Of a stretch of 64,000 nucleotides of DNA, positions 16,303 to 25,375 are shown in pieces. The position numbers and the translations under genes were made by a program. Below the pieces are notes generated by a model that was not told where the DNA came from, searched no databases, and saw nothing but the letters and a program-made list of their open reading frames with translations. The stretch is from Agrobacterium tumefaciens (lineage in GTDB: Bacteria > Pseudomonadota > Alphaproteobacteria > Rhizobiales > Rhizobiaceae), in contig JAGIAH010000004.1 of the NCBI GenBank assembly GCA_017744915.1, positions 248,001 through 312,000 on the forward strand, given 5' to 3'. Numbering within the stretch: position 1 is the first letter of the stretch; each line of letters begins with the position of its first letter.

Positions 16303-17238
16303 ATGACCAGCCAGACCGGTTTCAGCGATGTCGCCAGGGGCATGACCATTATGGCGGGCTGCATGCTGGTACTGCCGGTCATGGATGCCATCGCCAAATA
16401 TATGGCGGTGGTGGGTGGCATGTCGCCAGCACAGGTGACCTTCTATCGCTTCTTCTTCCAGGTGGTGTGCACCCTGCCGCTATTGCTTGTTGTATCTCCA
16501 AGGGCGCTGTTCAGCGCCAAGCGGCCATGGATGAACTGCCTGCGCGGGGTGCTGCATGCCTCCGCCAGCCTGATGTTCTTTGCCGCCGTCAAATACATGC
16601 CGCTTGCCGATGTCTTCGCGATCTATTTCGTCGAGCCCTTCATGCTGACGATGATGTCCGCCCTCTTCCTGGGTGACAGGGTCGGCTGGAAGCGCTGGAC
16701 GGCGATTGTCGTCGGTTTTGGCGGTGCGTTGATCGTCATTCAGCCGAGTTTCGAAATCTTCGGCTGGACCTCGCTGCTGCCGGTCGCCTGCGCTTTTCTC
16801 TACACGCTTTACCTGTTCCTGAACCGCGCCATCGGCGATGCCGACAGCCCGCTTGTCATGCAGACCATGTCCGGCATTGCCGGGACGCTGTTCATGGGCG
16901 CAGCACTCCTCGCCGGCGATGCGCTGGGCGACAGGGATTTCGCCGTCTCGTTGCCGCAATCCGGATTCGCGCTTGCCCTGCTTGTCCTGCTGGGATCGAT
17001 ATCCGGCTACATGCATCTGCTGATCGTCAGGGCGTTCCGGCTGGCGCCGCTCTCCCTCTTGGCGCCGTTTCAATATTTCGAGATCATTTCGGCGACAATT
17101 CTCGGCTACGCGCTGTTCTCGGATTTCCCGACGCCATCAAAATGGCTCGGCATCCTTATCATCGTCGCATCCGGCCTGTTCATCATCTGGCGGGAAAGCA
17201 AACAGGCCCATACGACACCACCGCTCGACGGGCAATGA
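16303..17238 (+). CDS. DMT superfamily (EamA) exporter
   Basis: 311 residues with ten membrane helices in two EamA repeats (about 10-135 and 145-295). Typical marks: FYRFFFQVVCTLPLLL, LMFFAAVKYMPLADVFAIYFVEPFMLTMMSALFLGD and, in the second half, LAPFQYFEIISATILGYALFSDFPT followed by GILIIVASGLFII. Inner membrane drug/metabolite transporter, substrate unknown. The frame runs to TTG 16270, but ATG 16303 begins just before the first helix; no strong ribosome site for either. Confidence 0.82.
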   Translation: MTSQTGFSDVARGMTIMAGCMLVLPVMDAIAKYMAVVGGMSPAQVTFYRFFFQVVCTLPLLLVVSPRALFSAKRPWMNCLRGVLHASASLMFFAAVKYMPLADVFAIYFVEPFMLTMMSALFLGDRVGWKRWTAIVVGFGGALIVIQPSFEIFGWTSLLPVACAFLYTLYLFLNRAIGDADSPLVMQTMSGIAGTLFMGAALLAGDALGDRDFAVSLPQSGFALALLVLLGSISGYMHLLIVRAFRLAPLSLLAPFQYFEIISATILGYALFSDFPTPSKWLGILIIVASGLFIIWRESKQAHTTPPLDGQ

Positions 17239-17255
17239 CGTCTGGCCACAGTCCC

Positions 17256-17714
17256 TCAGCTCTCCGAGGGCAGCGGGCCTTCGTCGTGATGATCCTGCGC
17301 TTCCACAAGGCTGCCGAGCAGCCAGAGCGAAACCTCGGCCGCCTCTCCCGCTGACTTGAAGCGATAGGAGCCGCTATATTTCGGCATATCGAAGAAGGTG
17401 ACGACAAAACCGTCGCCGCTTTCCAGGCTCTCGACCCGGATGCGCTCGGGATCGATCATCACGCACACATAATGCGAGCCCATGTTGCGCATGAAGCCGG
17501 CCTTGTTGTCGTGCAGCCGCACGAAGGCCGCGCCGCCATCCGCCGTCATGTGCAGGCTTCTGATCGCCTCATTGGGAAAGGCGCGGGCGAAATCCATGAT
17601 CGCCTGCCCCACATCATGGCTGTTGTCTTCCTCGGTCGCCTGAGACATGCGCCAAGCATAAACAGCAAAGACCGAAAGCAGCACGAAAACGATAATCCAG
17701 ATCGCAAAATTCAT
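17256..17714 (-). CDS. Membrane-anchored hypothetical protein
   Basis: 152 residues. One N-terminal membrane helix (MNFAIWIIVFVLLSVFAVYAW) then a soluble domain of about 125 residues rich in strands (GAAFVRLHDNKAGFM, SHYVCVMIDPERIRVESL, GFVVTFFDMPKYSGSYRF). I do not recognise the domain. The frame stays open to 17879 into the next gene, but ATG 17714 gives a clean anchor. It follows the squalene/phytoene synthase-like gene by 125 bases on the same strand. Confidence 0.7.
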   Translation of the reverse strand: MNFAIWIIVFVLLSVFAVYAWRMSQATEEDNSHDVGQAIMDFARAFPNEAIRSLHMTADGGAAFVRLHDNKAGFMRNMGSHYVCVMIDPERIRVESLESGDGFVVTFFDMPKYSGSYRFKSAGEAAEVSLWLLGSLVEAQDHHDEGPLPSES

Positions 17715-17839
17715 CCGGGACGCTCCCTCAGCATCGAAACTTTTCGATTCGCGACTCAAAACGACACGAACCCGGTTTGGGTTCATAAAGATCGAGGCTT
17801 GCGTGAAGTATGGCTCGCCGCGGCAGGCGGTTTGTACGA

Positions 17840-18685
17840 TCAGAAGCGCTTGAGGAAAGAAGCCTTGGCCAGCAGCCATTGCCGGCGAAGCTGCGACAGT
17901 TGCAGGTCGCCGTCGAAAACGCCAGCTCCCGCCTTTCTGGCGGCGGCGATGACCGGGCCGGACAAAGCGACGGGCAGATAGGCAGCAAAGACAGTCTTCG
18001 CGATCTTTGCGCGTCTTGCCTTCTCGATATGATCGAGCGCATGGGTAGCGAAAATTTCAATGGCGATGCCGATACGCTGCCTGTCCTCACCCTCGAGAAA
18101 GGTTTCGCGATCAAGCCCGGCGGCCGAGAGCATGTCGGCGGGAATATAGACCTGCCCGCGACGCCGGTGGAGAGGCATGAGCAGCAGCATGCCCGCCATG
18201 GCCTGGGCCACACCCGCATGTCCCGCCGCCTCCGCGCTTGCAGCGGCATCCTCGGCGGAAAGCACGAGGCTTGCGAGCTGGATGAGGGCCGAGGCGGTTT
18301 CGCCGGCATAACCCTCAAGGGCGTTACGATCCTCGAACAGGTCGTCATAGAGATCGAAGATACGCGCCTCGATCATATTGCCCAGCACAGGGCGCGGCAG
18401 GCGATATTGCTCGATGGTGTTCAAAAGTGCCGCGGCTACGGGGTGTGACTGGCTGTCACCGTGCGGATTGCCGTCGAGAAGATCACGCCACCATTGCATG
18501 CGCACTTCGCCGGGCAGCGCCTCGCGCACGGAATCGCGGATACGGGCGATTTCGGCGTTGAATGCATAGAGTGCCGCCAGAGCATTGCGTTTATCGGCCT
18601 GCGACAGAAGGCAGGCGAGATAGCGGTCGCGATCAGTGTCGCGCAGCGTCGCGAGGCAGACGTCGAGATTTTCTGTGGGTGCCAT
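17840..18685 (-). CDS. Squalene/phytoene synthase family protein, NDUFAF6-like
   Basis: 281 residues of the trans-isoprenyl synthase fold: DRYLACLLSQADKRNALAALYAFNAEIARI, then MQWWRDLL, and IEARIFDLYDDLFED. The two Asp-rich prenyl diphosphate motifs (DxxxD) of true phytoene synthases are weak: RIRDSVRE replaces the first. That fits the NDUFAF6 group, in which the synthase fold serves complex I assembly rather than carotenoid formation (known from the mitochondrial protein). It lies next to an NDUFAF3-like gene and secDF-yajC, and no carotenoid gene is nearby. Confidence 0.82.
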   Translation of the reverse strand: MAPTENLDVCLATLRDTDRDRYLACLLSQADKRNALAALYAFNAEIARIRDSVREALPGEVRMQWWRDLLDGNPHGDSQSHPVAAALLNTIEQYRLPRPVLGNMIEARIFDLYDDLFEDRNALEGYAGETASALIQLASLVLSAEDAAASAEAAGHAGVAQAMAGMLLLMPLHRRRGQVYIPADMLSAAGLDRETFLEGEDRQRIGIAIEIFATHALDHIEKARRAKIAKTVFAAYLPVALSGPVIAAARKAGAGVFDGDLQLSQLRRQWLLAKASFLKRF

Positions 18686-18708
18686 GGTTCCCCGCGCGCG
18701 AAACGTCT

Positions 18709-19101
18709 TCAGCCTTCGACGGCAATCAGCGCCGCCGCTACGGCACGCGATTCCGAAAGCATGATATTATAGGTGCGCACGGCGGCACCCGTGCTCATCG
18801 GGTCAACCGAAATGCCCGCCTCCTTGAAGGCGGCACGCAATTCTTTCGGCAGGACCCGCATGCCGTCACCCGTGCCGATCAGCAGCACCTCGATATCCTG
18901 CGCTTCCGCCAGAACCTTTTCGAAATGCGCGACGGTCAGTTCTTTCGCATCAACGGGCTCCCACCCGTAAATGCCCGAAGGCAAAAGCAGAAGGGAGCCG
19001 CGATGCGACATGTCGGCAAAGCGGAAACCGCCATTGCCATAGGCATCGATGGGCGCCCGGCCGGGAAAATGGGCCGGGCGTATTTCGATCCCGCCAGCCA
19101 T
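18709..19101 (-). CDS. Mth938-like domain protein (DUF498, NDUFAF3-like)
   Basis: 130 residues forming a single Mth938 domain: GNGGFRFADMSHRGSLLLLPSGIYGWEP, then VLLIGTGDGMRVLPKELRAAFKEAGISVDPMSTGAAVRTYNIMLSE. Mitochondrial NDUFAF3 belongs to this family and helps assemble complex I. Its ATG overlaps the secDF stop by one base (TGATG on the minus strand), so translation is probably coupled. The NDUFAF6-like gene starts 23 bases downstream. Confidence 0.88.
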   Translation of the reverse strand: MAGGIEIRPAHFPGRAPIDAYGNGGFRFADMSHRGSLLLLPSGIYGWEPVDAKELTVAHFEKVLAEAQDIEVLLIGTGDGMRVLPKELRAAFKEAGISVDPMSTGAAVRTYNIMLSESRAVAAALIAVEG

Positions 19102-21665
19102 CAGACGGCAGGCTTGCCGCCGATGGCGCTACCGGGCTTTTCATCCTTCTCGTCTTCCGCATCCTTGCTGTCGGGACGCAGCTTGAAGGCGATCAGCACC
19201 GGAGCGGCAATATAAAGCGACGAGAACACGCCGATACCGACACCGAACAGCATGGCGAAGGTGAAGGAGCGGATGACTTCGCCACCGAAGAGATACAGCG
19301 ACAGAAGGGCCAGAAGCACGGTCAGACCGGTGAGGATCGTACGCGACAGCGTCTGGTTCAGCGATACGTCGATGATCATCGACAGCGGCATCTTCTTGTA
19401 TCGCCGGAGGTTCTCACGGATACGGTCGTAAATCACGACGGTGTCGTTCAGCGAATAACCGATGATCGTCAGGATCGCCGCGATACTGGTGAGGTTGAAT
19501 TCTATCCCCAGGAAGACGAAGAGGCCGATGGTGAAGACCACGTCGTGCACCATGGAGATGACCGCGCCGAGCGCAAACTGCCACTCGAAGCGCACCCAGA
19601 TGTAGACCATGATCGCGCTCATCGCGAGCAGAATGCCGATCGTGGAGGTGAAGGTCAGGTCACCCGACACGGCCGGACCGACAACTTCAACGCGACGGAA
19701 ATCGTAGTTGGCTTCAAGTTCGCCACGTACCAGGGTGATGGCCGACTGCTCGGCATTTTCGCCGCCGTCCTGCGCCTGGATGCGGATGAGGACATCCTGC
19801 GGCGTACCGAAGTTCTGCGCCTGGATTTCACCGAGGTTCAGCTGATTCAGACGCTCACGGATATCGGCGAGATCCGCCTCACCCTGCTTGGCGCGCACCT
19901 CGATGACCGAACCGCCCTGGAAGTCGATACCAAGGTTCAGACCCTTGCCGATGAAGCCGCCGATGCAGGCGAGCATGACTGCGCCGGTGATCATGAACAC
20001 GACGCGACGATACCGCATGAAGGGAATGTCGCGGCCGTCGAACATGGCGGTGCGAACACCCTTCGGCAGGTGCTTCGGGCGGCTGCGGCGAACCCAGTAG
20101 CCGAACATCCATGCCGTCAGCGTATAGGCGGTGAAGACGGTGGTGATGATACCGACCGCAAGCGTAACGGCGAATCCCTTTACCGGACCGGTGCCCATGT
20201 AGAACAGAACGCTCGCCACGATCAGCGTCGTCAGGTTGGCATCGATGATCGTCGCAAAGGCGCGCGTGAAACCGTTATCCAGGGACTGGATCAGCGGTTT
20301 GCCGCTCTTCACCTCCTCGCGTATGCGCTCATAGATCAGAACGTTGGAATCCACCGCCATGCCGATGGTCAGAACGATACCGGCAATACCCGGTAGCGTC
20401 AGCGTCGATCCGATCACACTGAGGACGGCCAACAGCATGACGACGTTGACCACAAGGGCGATATTCGCGAGCAGGCCGAAGAAGCCGTAGAAAACGAACA
20501 TGAAGATGAGGACGCCGATGGCGCCGATGGCGCTGGCCGTCAGGCCGGCGGTGATGGAGTCGTTACCGAGGCTCGGGCCGACCGTGCGTTCTTCGACGAC
20601 CGTCAGCGTGGCCGGCAGTGCACCGGCGCGCAGCAGAACGGCGAGGTCATTCGCGCCCTGCACCGAGAAATTACCGGAGATCTGACCCGAACCGCCGATG
20701 ATAGGCTCGCGGATGACAGGCGCGGAAATGACCTGGTTGTCGAGCACGATGGCGAAAGGCTTGCCGACATTCTGCTGCGTCGCCTGCGCGAAGCGCTGCG
20801 CGCCGCGGCTGTCGAAGCGGAAGGTGACGACCGGTTCGTTGGTCTGCTGGTTGAAGCTTGCTTGGGCATCGACGAGATTGTCGCCGGAGACGAGTGCGCG
20901 GCGTTCCACCAGATAAGGAACCGGCGGATCGTCCTGCGAATAGAGAACCTCAGACGTTGCCGGCGGACGGCCATTCATGGCCTCCTGCACCGGCATCGTC
21001 GTGTCGACCATGCGGAAGGAGAGCTTTGCCGTCTGGTTGAGAAGCGATTTCAGGCGCTGCGGATCCTGAAGGCCCGGCACCTGCACGATGATGCGGTCGG
21101 AACCCTGGCGCTGGATGAGCGGCTCGGTTGTGCCGACTTCGTCGACGCGGCGGCGCACGACTTCGATCGACTGCGACACGGCCGAGGACAGGCGGTAATC
21201 GATACCCTCATCCGTCAGGTTGAGCCTGAGCAGATTGTCGCCGCCATCATTCATCGTGACTTCGGTGATGGAGCCGCCGACCAGCGTGCCGGCGGAGACC
21301 GGCTGGGTCAGATCACGGAGTGCCGTCTTGGCGGCTTCCAGTTGAGCGGGATCGCTGATGCGGACCTGGATTTGCTGGCCGTTGCCGGTCAGCCCCGAAT
21401 AACGGATGTTGGCGTCGCGGAGCTGCGTGCGCACATCACCCACGATCGTTTCAAGGCGTTCCTTGACGATGTCGGTACGCTCGATCTTGAGCATGATGTG
21501 CGAACCGCCCTGAAGGTCGAGACCGAGCGTTACCTTGTTGTCCTTGTACCAGGCAGGCATGCCCTCCAGCTGCTTGTCCGAAAACAGGTTGGGAGAGGCG
21601 ATGAAGACGCTTGCCAGCACAAGCAGCCAGATGAAGACTGTTTTCCAACGGGAAAAATGAAGCAT
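19101..21665 (-). CDS. secDF: Fused protein translocase subunits SecD-SecF
   Basis: 854 residues: SecD half (about 1-530) then SecF half (about 540-830), natural fusion. SecD marks: GLDLQGGSHIMLKI, the large P1 periplasmic domain, VERRALVSGDNLVDAQASF and IGMAVDSNVLIYERIREEV. SecF marks: LGIDFQGGSVIEVRA and IIGYSLNDTVVIYDRIREN. Twelve membrane helices. It uses the proton gradient to draw secreted proteins through SecYEG. ATG 21665 (MLHFSRWKTVF) starts the first helix; the longer frame adds 16 unlikely residues. Downstream of yajC with 82 bases between. Confidence 0.95.
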   Translation of the reverse strand: MLHFSRWKTVFIWLLVLASVFIASPNLFSDKQLEGMPAWYKDNKVTLGLDLQGGSHIMLKIERTDIVKERLETIVGDVRTQLRDANIRYSGLTGNGQQIQVRISDPAQLEAAKTALRDLTQPVSAGTLVGGSITEVTMNDGGDNLLRLNLTDEGIDYRLSSAVSQSIEVVRRRVDEVGTTEPLIQRQGSDRIIVQVPGLQDPQRLKSLLNQTAKLSFRMVDTTMPVQEAMNGRPPATSEVLYSQDDPPVPYLVERRALVSGDNLVDAQASFNQQTNEPVVTFRFDSRGAQRFAQATQQNVGKPFAIVLDNQVISAPVIREPIIGGSGQISGNFSVQGANDLAVLLRAGALPATLTVVEERTVGPSLGNDSITAGLTASAIGAIGVLIFMFVFYGFFGLLANIALVVNVVMLLAVLSVIGSTLTLPGIAGIVLTIGMAVDSNVLIYERIREEVKSGKPLIQSLDNGFTRAFATIIDANLTTLIVASVLFYMGTGPVKGFAVTLAVGIITTVFTAYTLTAWMFGYWVRRSRPKHLPKGVRTAMFDGRDIPFMRYRRVVFMITGAVMLACIGGFIGKGLNLGIDFQGGSVIEVRAKQGEADLADIRERLNQLNLGEIQAQNFGTPQDVLIRIQAQDGGENAEQSAITLVRGELEANYDFRRVEVVGPAVSGDLTFTSTIGILLAMSAIMVYIWVRFEWQFALGAVISMVHDVVFTIGLFVFLGIEFNLTSIAAILTIIGYSLNDTVVIYDRIRENLRRYKKMPLSMIIDVSLNQTLSRTILTGLTVLLALLSLYLFGGEVIRSFTFAMLFGVGIGVFSSLYIAAPVLIAFKLRPDSKDAEDEKDEKPGSAIGGKPAV

Positions 21666-21747
21666 TTCGATCTCGGTCAGGGTTGGGGTCGCGCGCAGCA
21701 CGCAACCCGTCAAAATTCGGAAGCGAACACTCGGTTGTCCGGCAGGA

Positions 21748-22095
21748 TCAGGAAGCGGCTTCCGTCTTGACCACTTCGCCCTTCACGCGCACTTCGGCAA
21801 TGTAGGCACGAGCGGCACGGATTTTCACGCCTTCGGCGATTTCGACTTCGAGTTCATTGTCGTCGATGACCTTGGTCACCTTGCCGACGATGCCACCACC
21901 GAGAACGACCTGGTCACCACGGCGAATGTTGGTCAGCGTTTCCTGGCGCTTCTTCATCTGCGCGCGCTGCGGGCGGATGAGGAAAAAATACCAGACCACC
22001 ATGAGCGGCGCAAACAGGAAAAGCATCTCAAGGCCGGAACCGAAGGCCGATGCGCCGCCTGCTGCGTCCTGGGCAAAAGCTTGACTAATGAACAT
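21748..22095 (-). CDS. yajC: Sec translocon accessory subunit YajC
   Basis: 115 residues: a single membrane helix MLFLFAPLMVVWYFFLIRPQRAQMKKRQ (about 24-41 then the RPQ signature) and the small soluble YajC domain GDQVVLGGGIVGKVTKVIDDNELEVEIAEGVKIRAARAYI. Partner of SecDF, first gene of the yajC-secDF-Mth938-NDUFAF6-like run on the minus strand. Confidence 0.95.
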   Translation of the reverse strand: MFISQAFAQDAAGGASAFGSGLEMLFLFAPLMVVWYFFLIRPQRAQMKKRQETLTNIRRGDQVVLGGGIVGKVTKVIDDNELEVEIAEGVKIRAARAYIAEVRVKGEVVKTEAAS

Positions 22096-22301
22096 ATAAA
22101 ACTCCTCAGAATTACGGCACGACCTTGGATGCCGCCCCAGCTTTCAAGCCGCCGGAATATAGTGGGGAACGCCGGGATTGCAACAGATGCAGGGCCCTCG
22201 CCGTACCGATTCCGGACCTCTTAACCTTTATGGGCCTGAAACACCATGCTAGGCCGGGCGCAAAAGAGAGTTTTGAACACCAGACAAGCGGAAGAAACAC
22301 C

Positions 22302-23174
22302 ATGATTCGAGAAGAAACGGCCTCCCTGCTTCTTTCAGAACTGCGCCGGCTTACCATTGCCGTGGAACGGCTTGCCGGACCCGCACCCGCCATAAACGAC
22401 TGGAATGCCGCGGATTGTTTCGTCTGGGCGCCGGTGAATTCCTTTCTCCAGCCGGTTCCCCGCCCCAACCGCATCGCGCTGAAGCTCATTCGCGGCGTCG
22501 ACCACGTCCGCGACATCCTGCATGAAAACACGCTGCGTTTCGCCGAAGGTTTCGCCGCCAACAACGTGCTCCTCTGGGGCGCGCGCGGCATGGGCAAATC
22601 CTCGCTGGTCAAGGCCGTTCACGAAGATGTGCGCGCGGCAAGCGGCGTTTCCCTGAAGCTGGTGGAAGTGCACCGCGAGGACATCCACACCCTGCCCGCT
22701 TTGCTCGACATATTGAAGGCGTCCGGCCAGCGCGTCATCGTCTTCTGCGACGACCTCTCCTTTGATCATGACGACACGGCGTATAAATCGCTGAAGGCCG
22801 CGCTCGACGGCGGCATCGAGGGACGGCCGGACAACGTCCTGTTTTACGCCACCTCCAATCGCCGCCATCTCCTGCCCCGTCACATGATGGAAAACGAACA
22901 GTCCACCGCCATCAACCCGTCCGAGGCGGTCGAGGAAAAGGTCTCGCTCTCCGATCGCTTCGGCCTGTGGCTCGGTTTCCACAAATGCGGCCAGGAAGAC
23001 TATCTGACGATGATCGAAAGTTATGCCGCGCATTTCGATCTGGGGCTGGACCGCGAGACCCTGCACCACGAGGCGCTGGAATGGGCGACGACCCGCGGCG
23101 GCCGCTCGGGCCGTGTGGCCTGGCAATATATCCAGGATGCCGCCGGCCGCCTCAGAAAACCGCTCGACCGATAA
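22302..23174 (+). CDS. DUF815 family AAA-type ATPase
   Basis: 290 residues. Walker A GARGMGKSSL, Walker B VIVFCDDLSFD and sensor FYATSNRRHLLPRHMMEN are plain, and SEAVEEKVSLSDRFGLWLGFHKC is the DUF815 signature. An N-terminal helical part (1-80) precedes the ATPase domain. Cytosolic; cellular role not established. ATG 22302 has GCGGAAGAAAC upstream and matches the family start; the frame to 22125 is ignored. It is divergent from yajC across 206 bases. Confidence 0.88.
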   Translation: MIREETASLLLSELRRLTIAVERLAGPAPAINDWNAADCFVWAPVNSFLQPVPRPNRIALKLIRGVDHVRDILHENTLRFAEGFAANNVLLWGARGMGKSSLVKAVHEDVRAASGVSLKLVEVHREDIHTLPALLDILKASGQRVIVFCDDLSFDHDDTAYKSLKAALDGGIEGRPDNVLFYATSNRRHLLPRHMMENEQSTAINPSEAVEEKVSLSDRFGLWLGFHKCGQEDYLTMIESYAAHFDLGLDRETLHHEALEWATTRGGRSGRVAWQYIQDAAGRLRKPLDR

Positions 23175-23333
23175 CGCCACCGCGACGCCGGTGAAAGCCG
23201 GTGTCGTTACGGCCACAACGCGTGTCGTATTCCCGAACGCGACATCTCCCGCCAAATGGTTTGCTACGCCATGGAGTCATCCTGCCCGCGGAGGAGCTGG
23301 CAGGCACGGTGTTCAACCACGGAGGAGATGGAT

Positions 23334-24524
23334 ATGAGCAGGAACAGAGGCGTCGTTTACATGCGGCCGGGTCAGGTCGAGGTTCGCGATATCGACGACC
23401 CGAAGCTCGAGGCGCCGGATGGCCGCCGTATCGAGCACGGCGTCATTCTCAAGGTGATTTCCACCAATATCTGCGGCTCCGACCAGCACATGGTGCGCGG
23501 CCGCACCACCGCGATGCCGGGCCTCGTCCTTGGCCATGAAATCACCGGTGAAGTCATCGAAAAAGGCATCGACGTCGAGATGCTGCAGGTCGGCGATATC
23601 GTCTCCGTGCCGTTCAACGTTGCCTGCGGCCGTTGCCGCTGCTGCAAGTCGCAGGATACCGGCGTCTGCCTGACGGTGAACCCTGCCCGCGCCGGCGGCG
23701 CTTATGGTTATGTCGACATGGGCGGCTGGATCGGCGGACAGGCCCGTTATGTCACCATCCCCTATGCCGACTTCAACCTGCTGAAATTCCCGGATCGCGA
23801 CAAGGCGATGTCGAAGATCCGCGACCTCACCATGCTGTCGGATATTCTGCCGACCGGCTTCCACGGCGCCGTCAAGGCGGGCGTCGGCGTCGGCTCCACC
23901 GTTTATGTCGCGGGCGCCGGTCCGGTCGGTCTTGCCGCTGCCGCTTCCGCCCGTATTCTGGGTGCGGCCGTCGTCATGGTCGGCGATTTCAACAAGGATC
24001 GCCTCGCCCACGCGGCACGTGTCGGTTTTGAACCCGTCGATCTTTCCAAGGGCGACCGACTGGGCGACATGATTGCTGACATCGTCGGCACCAACGAGGT
24101 GGACAGCGCCATCGACGCCGTCGGCTTTGAAGCACGCGGCCATTCCGGCGGCGAACAGCCGGCCATCGTTCTCAACCAGATGATGGAAATCACCCGCGCC
24201 GCCGGCTCGATCGGCATTCCCGGGCTTTACGTCACCGAAGACCCCGGTGCGGTCGATAATGCTGCAAAGCAGGGCGCTCTGTCGCTGCGCTTCGGCCTTG
24301 GCTGGGCGAAGGCGCAATCCTTCCACACCGGCCAGACACCGGTGCTGAAATATAATCGTCAGCTCATGCAGGCCATCCTGCATGACCGCCTGCCGATTGC
24401 CGATATCGTCAACGCCAAGATCATCGCCCTTGATGATGCCGTGCAGGGATATGAAAGCTTCGATCAGGGCGCGGCCACCAAGTTCGTGCTTGATCCGCAT
24501 GGCGATCTGCTGAAGGCGGCCTGA
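23334..24524 (+). CDS. fdhA: Glutathione-independent formaldehyde dehydrogenase
   Basis: 396 residues, close to the Pseudomonas putida type enzyme. Catalytic zinc ligands in ISTNICGSDQHMVRGRT and GLVLGHEITGEV; structural zinc site CGRCRCCKSQDTGVC; nucleotide fold VYVAGAGPVGLAAA. The long insert LRFGLGWAKAQSFHTGQTPV and VDSAIDAVGFEARGHSG separate this group from ordinary alcohol dehydrogenases. It oxidises formaldehyde to formate with tightly bound NAD and no glutathione. GGAGGAG is 6 bases before ATG 23334. A long perfect-stem terminator follows. Confidence 0.93.
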   Translation: MSRNRGVVYMRPGQVEVRDIDDPKLEAPDGRRIEHGVILKVISTNICGSDQHMVRGRTTAMPGLVLGHEITGEVIEKGIDVEMLQVGDIVSVPFNVACGRCRCCKSQDTGVCLTVNPARAGGAYGYVDMGGWIGGQARYVTIPYADFNLLKFPDRDKAMSKIRDLTMLSDILPTGFHGAVKAGVGVGSTVYVAGAGPVGLAAAASARILGAAVVMVGDFNKDRLAHAARVGFEPVDLSKGDRLGDMIADIVGTNEVDSAIDAVGFEARGHSGGEQPAIVLNQMMEITRAAGSIGIPGLYVTEDPGAVDNAAKQGALSLRFGLGWAKAQSFHTGQTPVLKYNRQLMQAILHDRLPIADIVNAKIIALDDAVQGYESFDQGAATKFVLDPHGDLLKAA

Positions 24525-24559
24525 CGTCGCCGAGAGTTCGAAAATACGGCCCATGAACA

Positions 24560-24588
24560 ACGCCCGCGATGGTATCCATCGCGGGCGT
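24560..24588 (+). terminator. Intrinsic terminator after fdhA
   Basis: Perfect 13-bp stem (24560-24572 with 24576-24588), 3-base loop, followed by CTTTGTTTT. Confidence 0.88.
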
Positions 24589-24627
24589 CTTTGTTTTCAG
24601 TCCGGCATGGTCACCATTCGGTGAAAT

Positions 24628-25293
24628 TTACGGCTCCGCCGCAAGCATAGCCTCCAGTTCTGCCGTCGCCTCCGGGGAAAGGTAGGGCCGGAACAGGCTC
24701 GATACCTGGCGCAGGCCCCAGTCGATCTGCTGAGGCCCGAATTCCGTGACCCCTTCCTGGAGATTGAGATAGGACGCCCAATAGGTGGAGACGATCCACA
24801 GATTCGTCAGAACGGCCGAACGCTCCCGTTCCGGAATAGCGGCAAGTCCCGCCTTCTCCATACGACCGACAATATCGCCGACGGCAACGCGCATGGCCGC
24901 GCTGACGGCGCCTATCGGTTCCACCAGCGCCGGGGCGGAAGAAACAAGACCGATCAGATCACGGAACAGGAAGCGGTAATTCCACACCAGCGAAAACCAC
25001 TGCCGCAAAAGGCCGCTATAGGTCGCCGAGGCCGCCTCATCGGCTCCGTCGATCCTGGCAACGATCGCCAGAGCATCTGCTTCAAACCGGGCAAACAGTG
25101 CCAGCACCAGCGCTTCCTTGGTGCGGAAATGATAATAGAGATTGCCGCCATTGATTTTTACCGCCGCCGCAATCTCGGCCGTCGTCACATGGTCTGGCCC
25201 TCGCTCGTTAAACAATGCGAGAGTGGCGGCAAGGATGCGCTGGCGTGTGGATAAAGGGCGTTTCGTCATCTTCCCGGTGCCGTTTTTCGTCAT
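24628..25293 (-). CDS. TetR family repressor, divergent from a P450 gene
   Basis: About 221 residues. N-terminal helix-turn-helix: RQRILAATLALFNERGPDHVTTAEIAAAVKINGGNLYYHFRTKEALV, a good TetR match. The C-terminal ligand domain (about 70-215) is closer to the DUF5765/transcriptional repressor AcrR-like group with NYRFLFRDLIGLVSS; ligand unknown. Three in-frame ATGs (25311, 25293, 25269) are possible; none has a clear ribosome site and 25293 is a compromise. Two copies of a palindromic operator lie between it and the divergent P450 gene, so it probably controls both. Confidence 0.87.
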   Translation of the reverse strand: MTKNGTGKMTKRPLSTRQRILAATLALFNERGPDHVTTAEIAAAVKINGGNLYYHFRTKEALVLALFARFEADALAIVARIDGADEAASATYSGLLRQWFSLVWNYRFLFRDLIGLVSSAPALVEPIGAVSAAMRVAVGDIVGRMEKAGLAAIPERERSAVLTNLWIVSTYWASYLNLQEGVTEFGPQQIDWGLRQVSSLFRPYLSPEATAELEAMLAAEP

Positions 25294-25318
25294 TGATAGT
25301 GAAGCTGGCATTGAAACA

Positions 25319-25334
25319 TAAGGTGAGCACCTTA
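25319..25334. promoter_or_regulatory. Operator 1 of the tetR/P450 region
   Basis: TAAGGTGAGCACCTTA: 7-bp arms TAAGGTG/CACCTTA around 2 bases, perfectly symmetric. Shares TAAGG and CACCTTA with operator 2, whose centre is 28 bp away. Confidence 0.75.
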
Positions 25335-25346
25335 GATATTTAAAAA

Positions 25347-25362
25347 TAAGGCATACACCTTA
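25347..25362. promoter_or_regulatory. Operator 2 of the tetR/P450 region
   Basis: TAAGGCATACACCTTA: same 16-bp frame as operator 1 with 12 of 16 bases identical. It ends 13 bases before the P450 GTG start, next to the ribosome site, so binding would block the P450 gene directly. Confidence 0.7.
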
Positions 25363-25375
25363 AAAGGAAATTTAA

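Noticed and set aside
14415-16421. A 668-codon open frame opposite lipB and the alcohol dehydrogenase
   Set aside because: It crosses two genes and the terminator between them; no coding features of its own.
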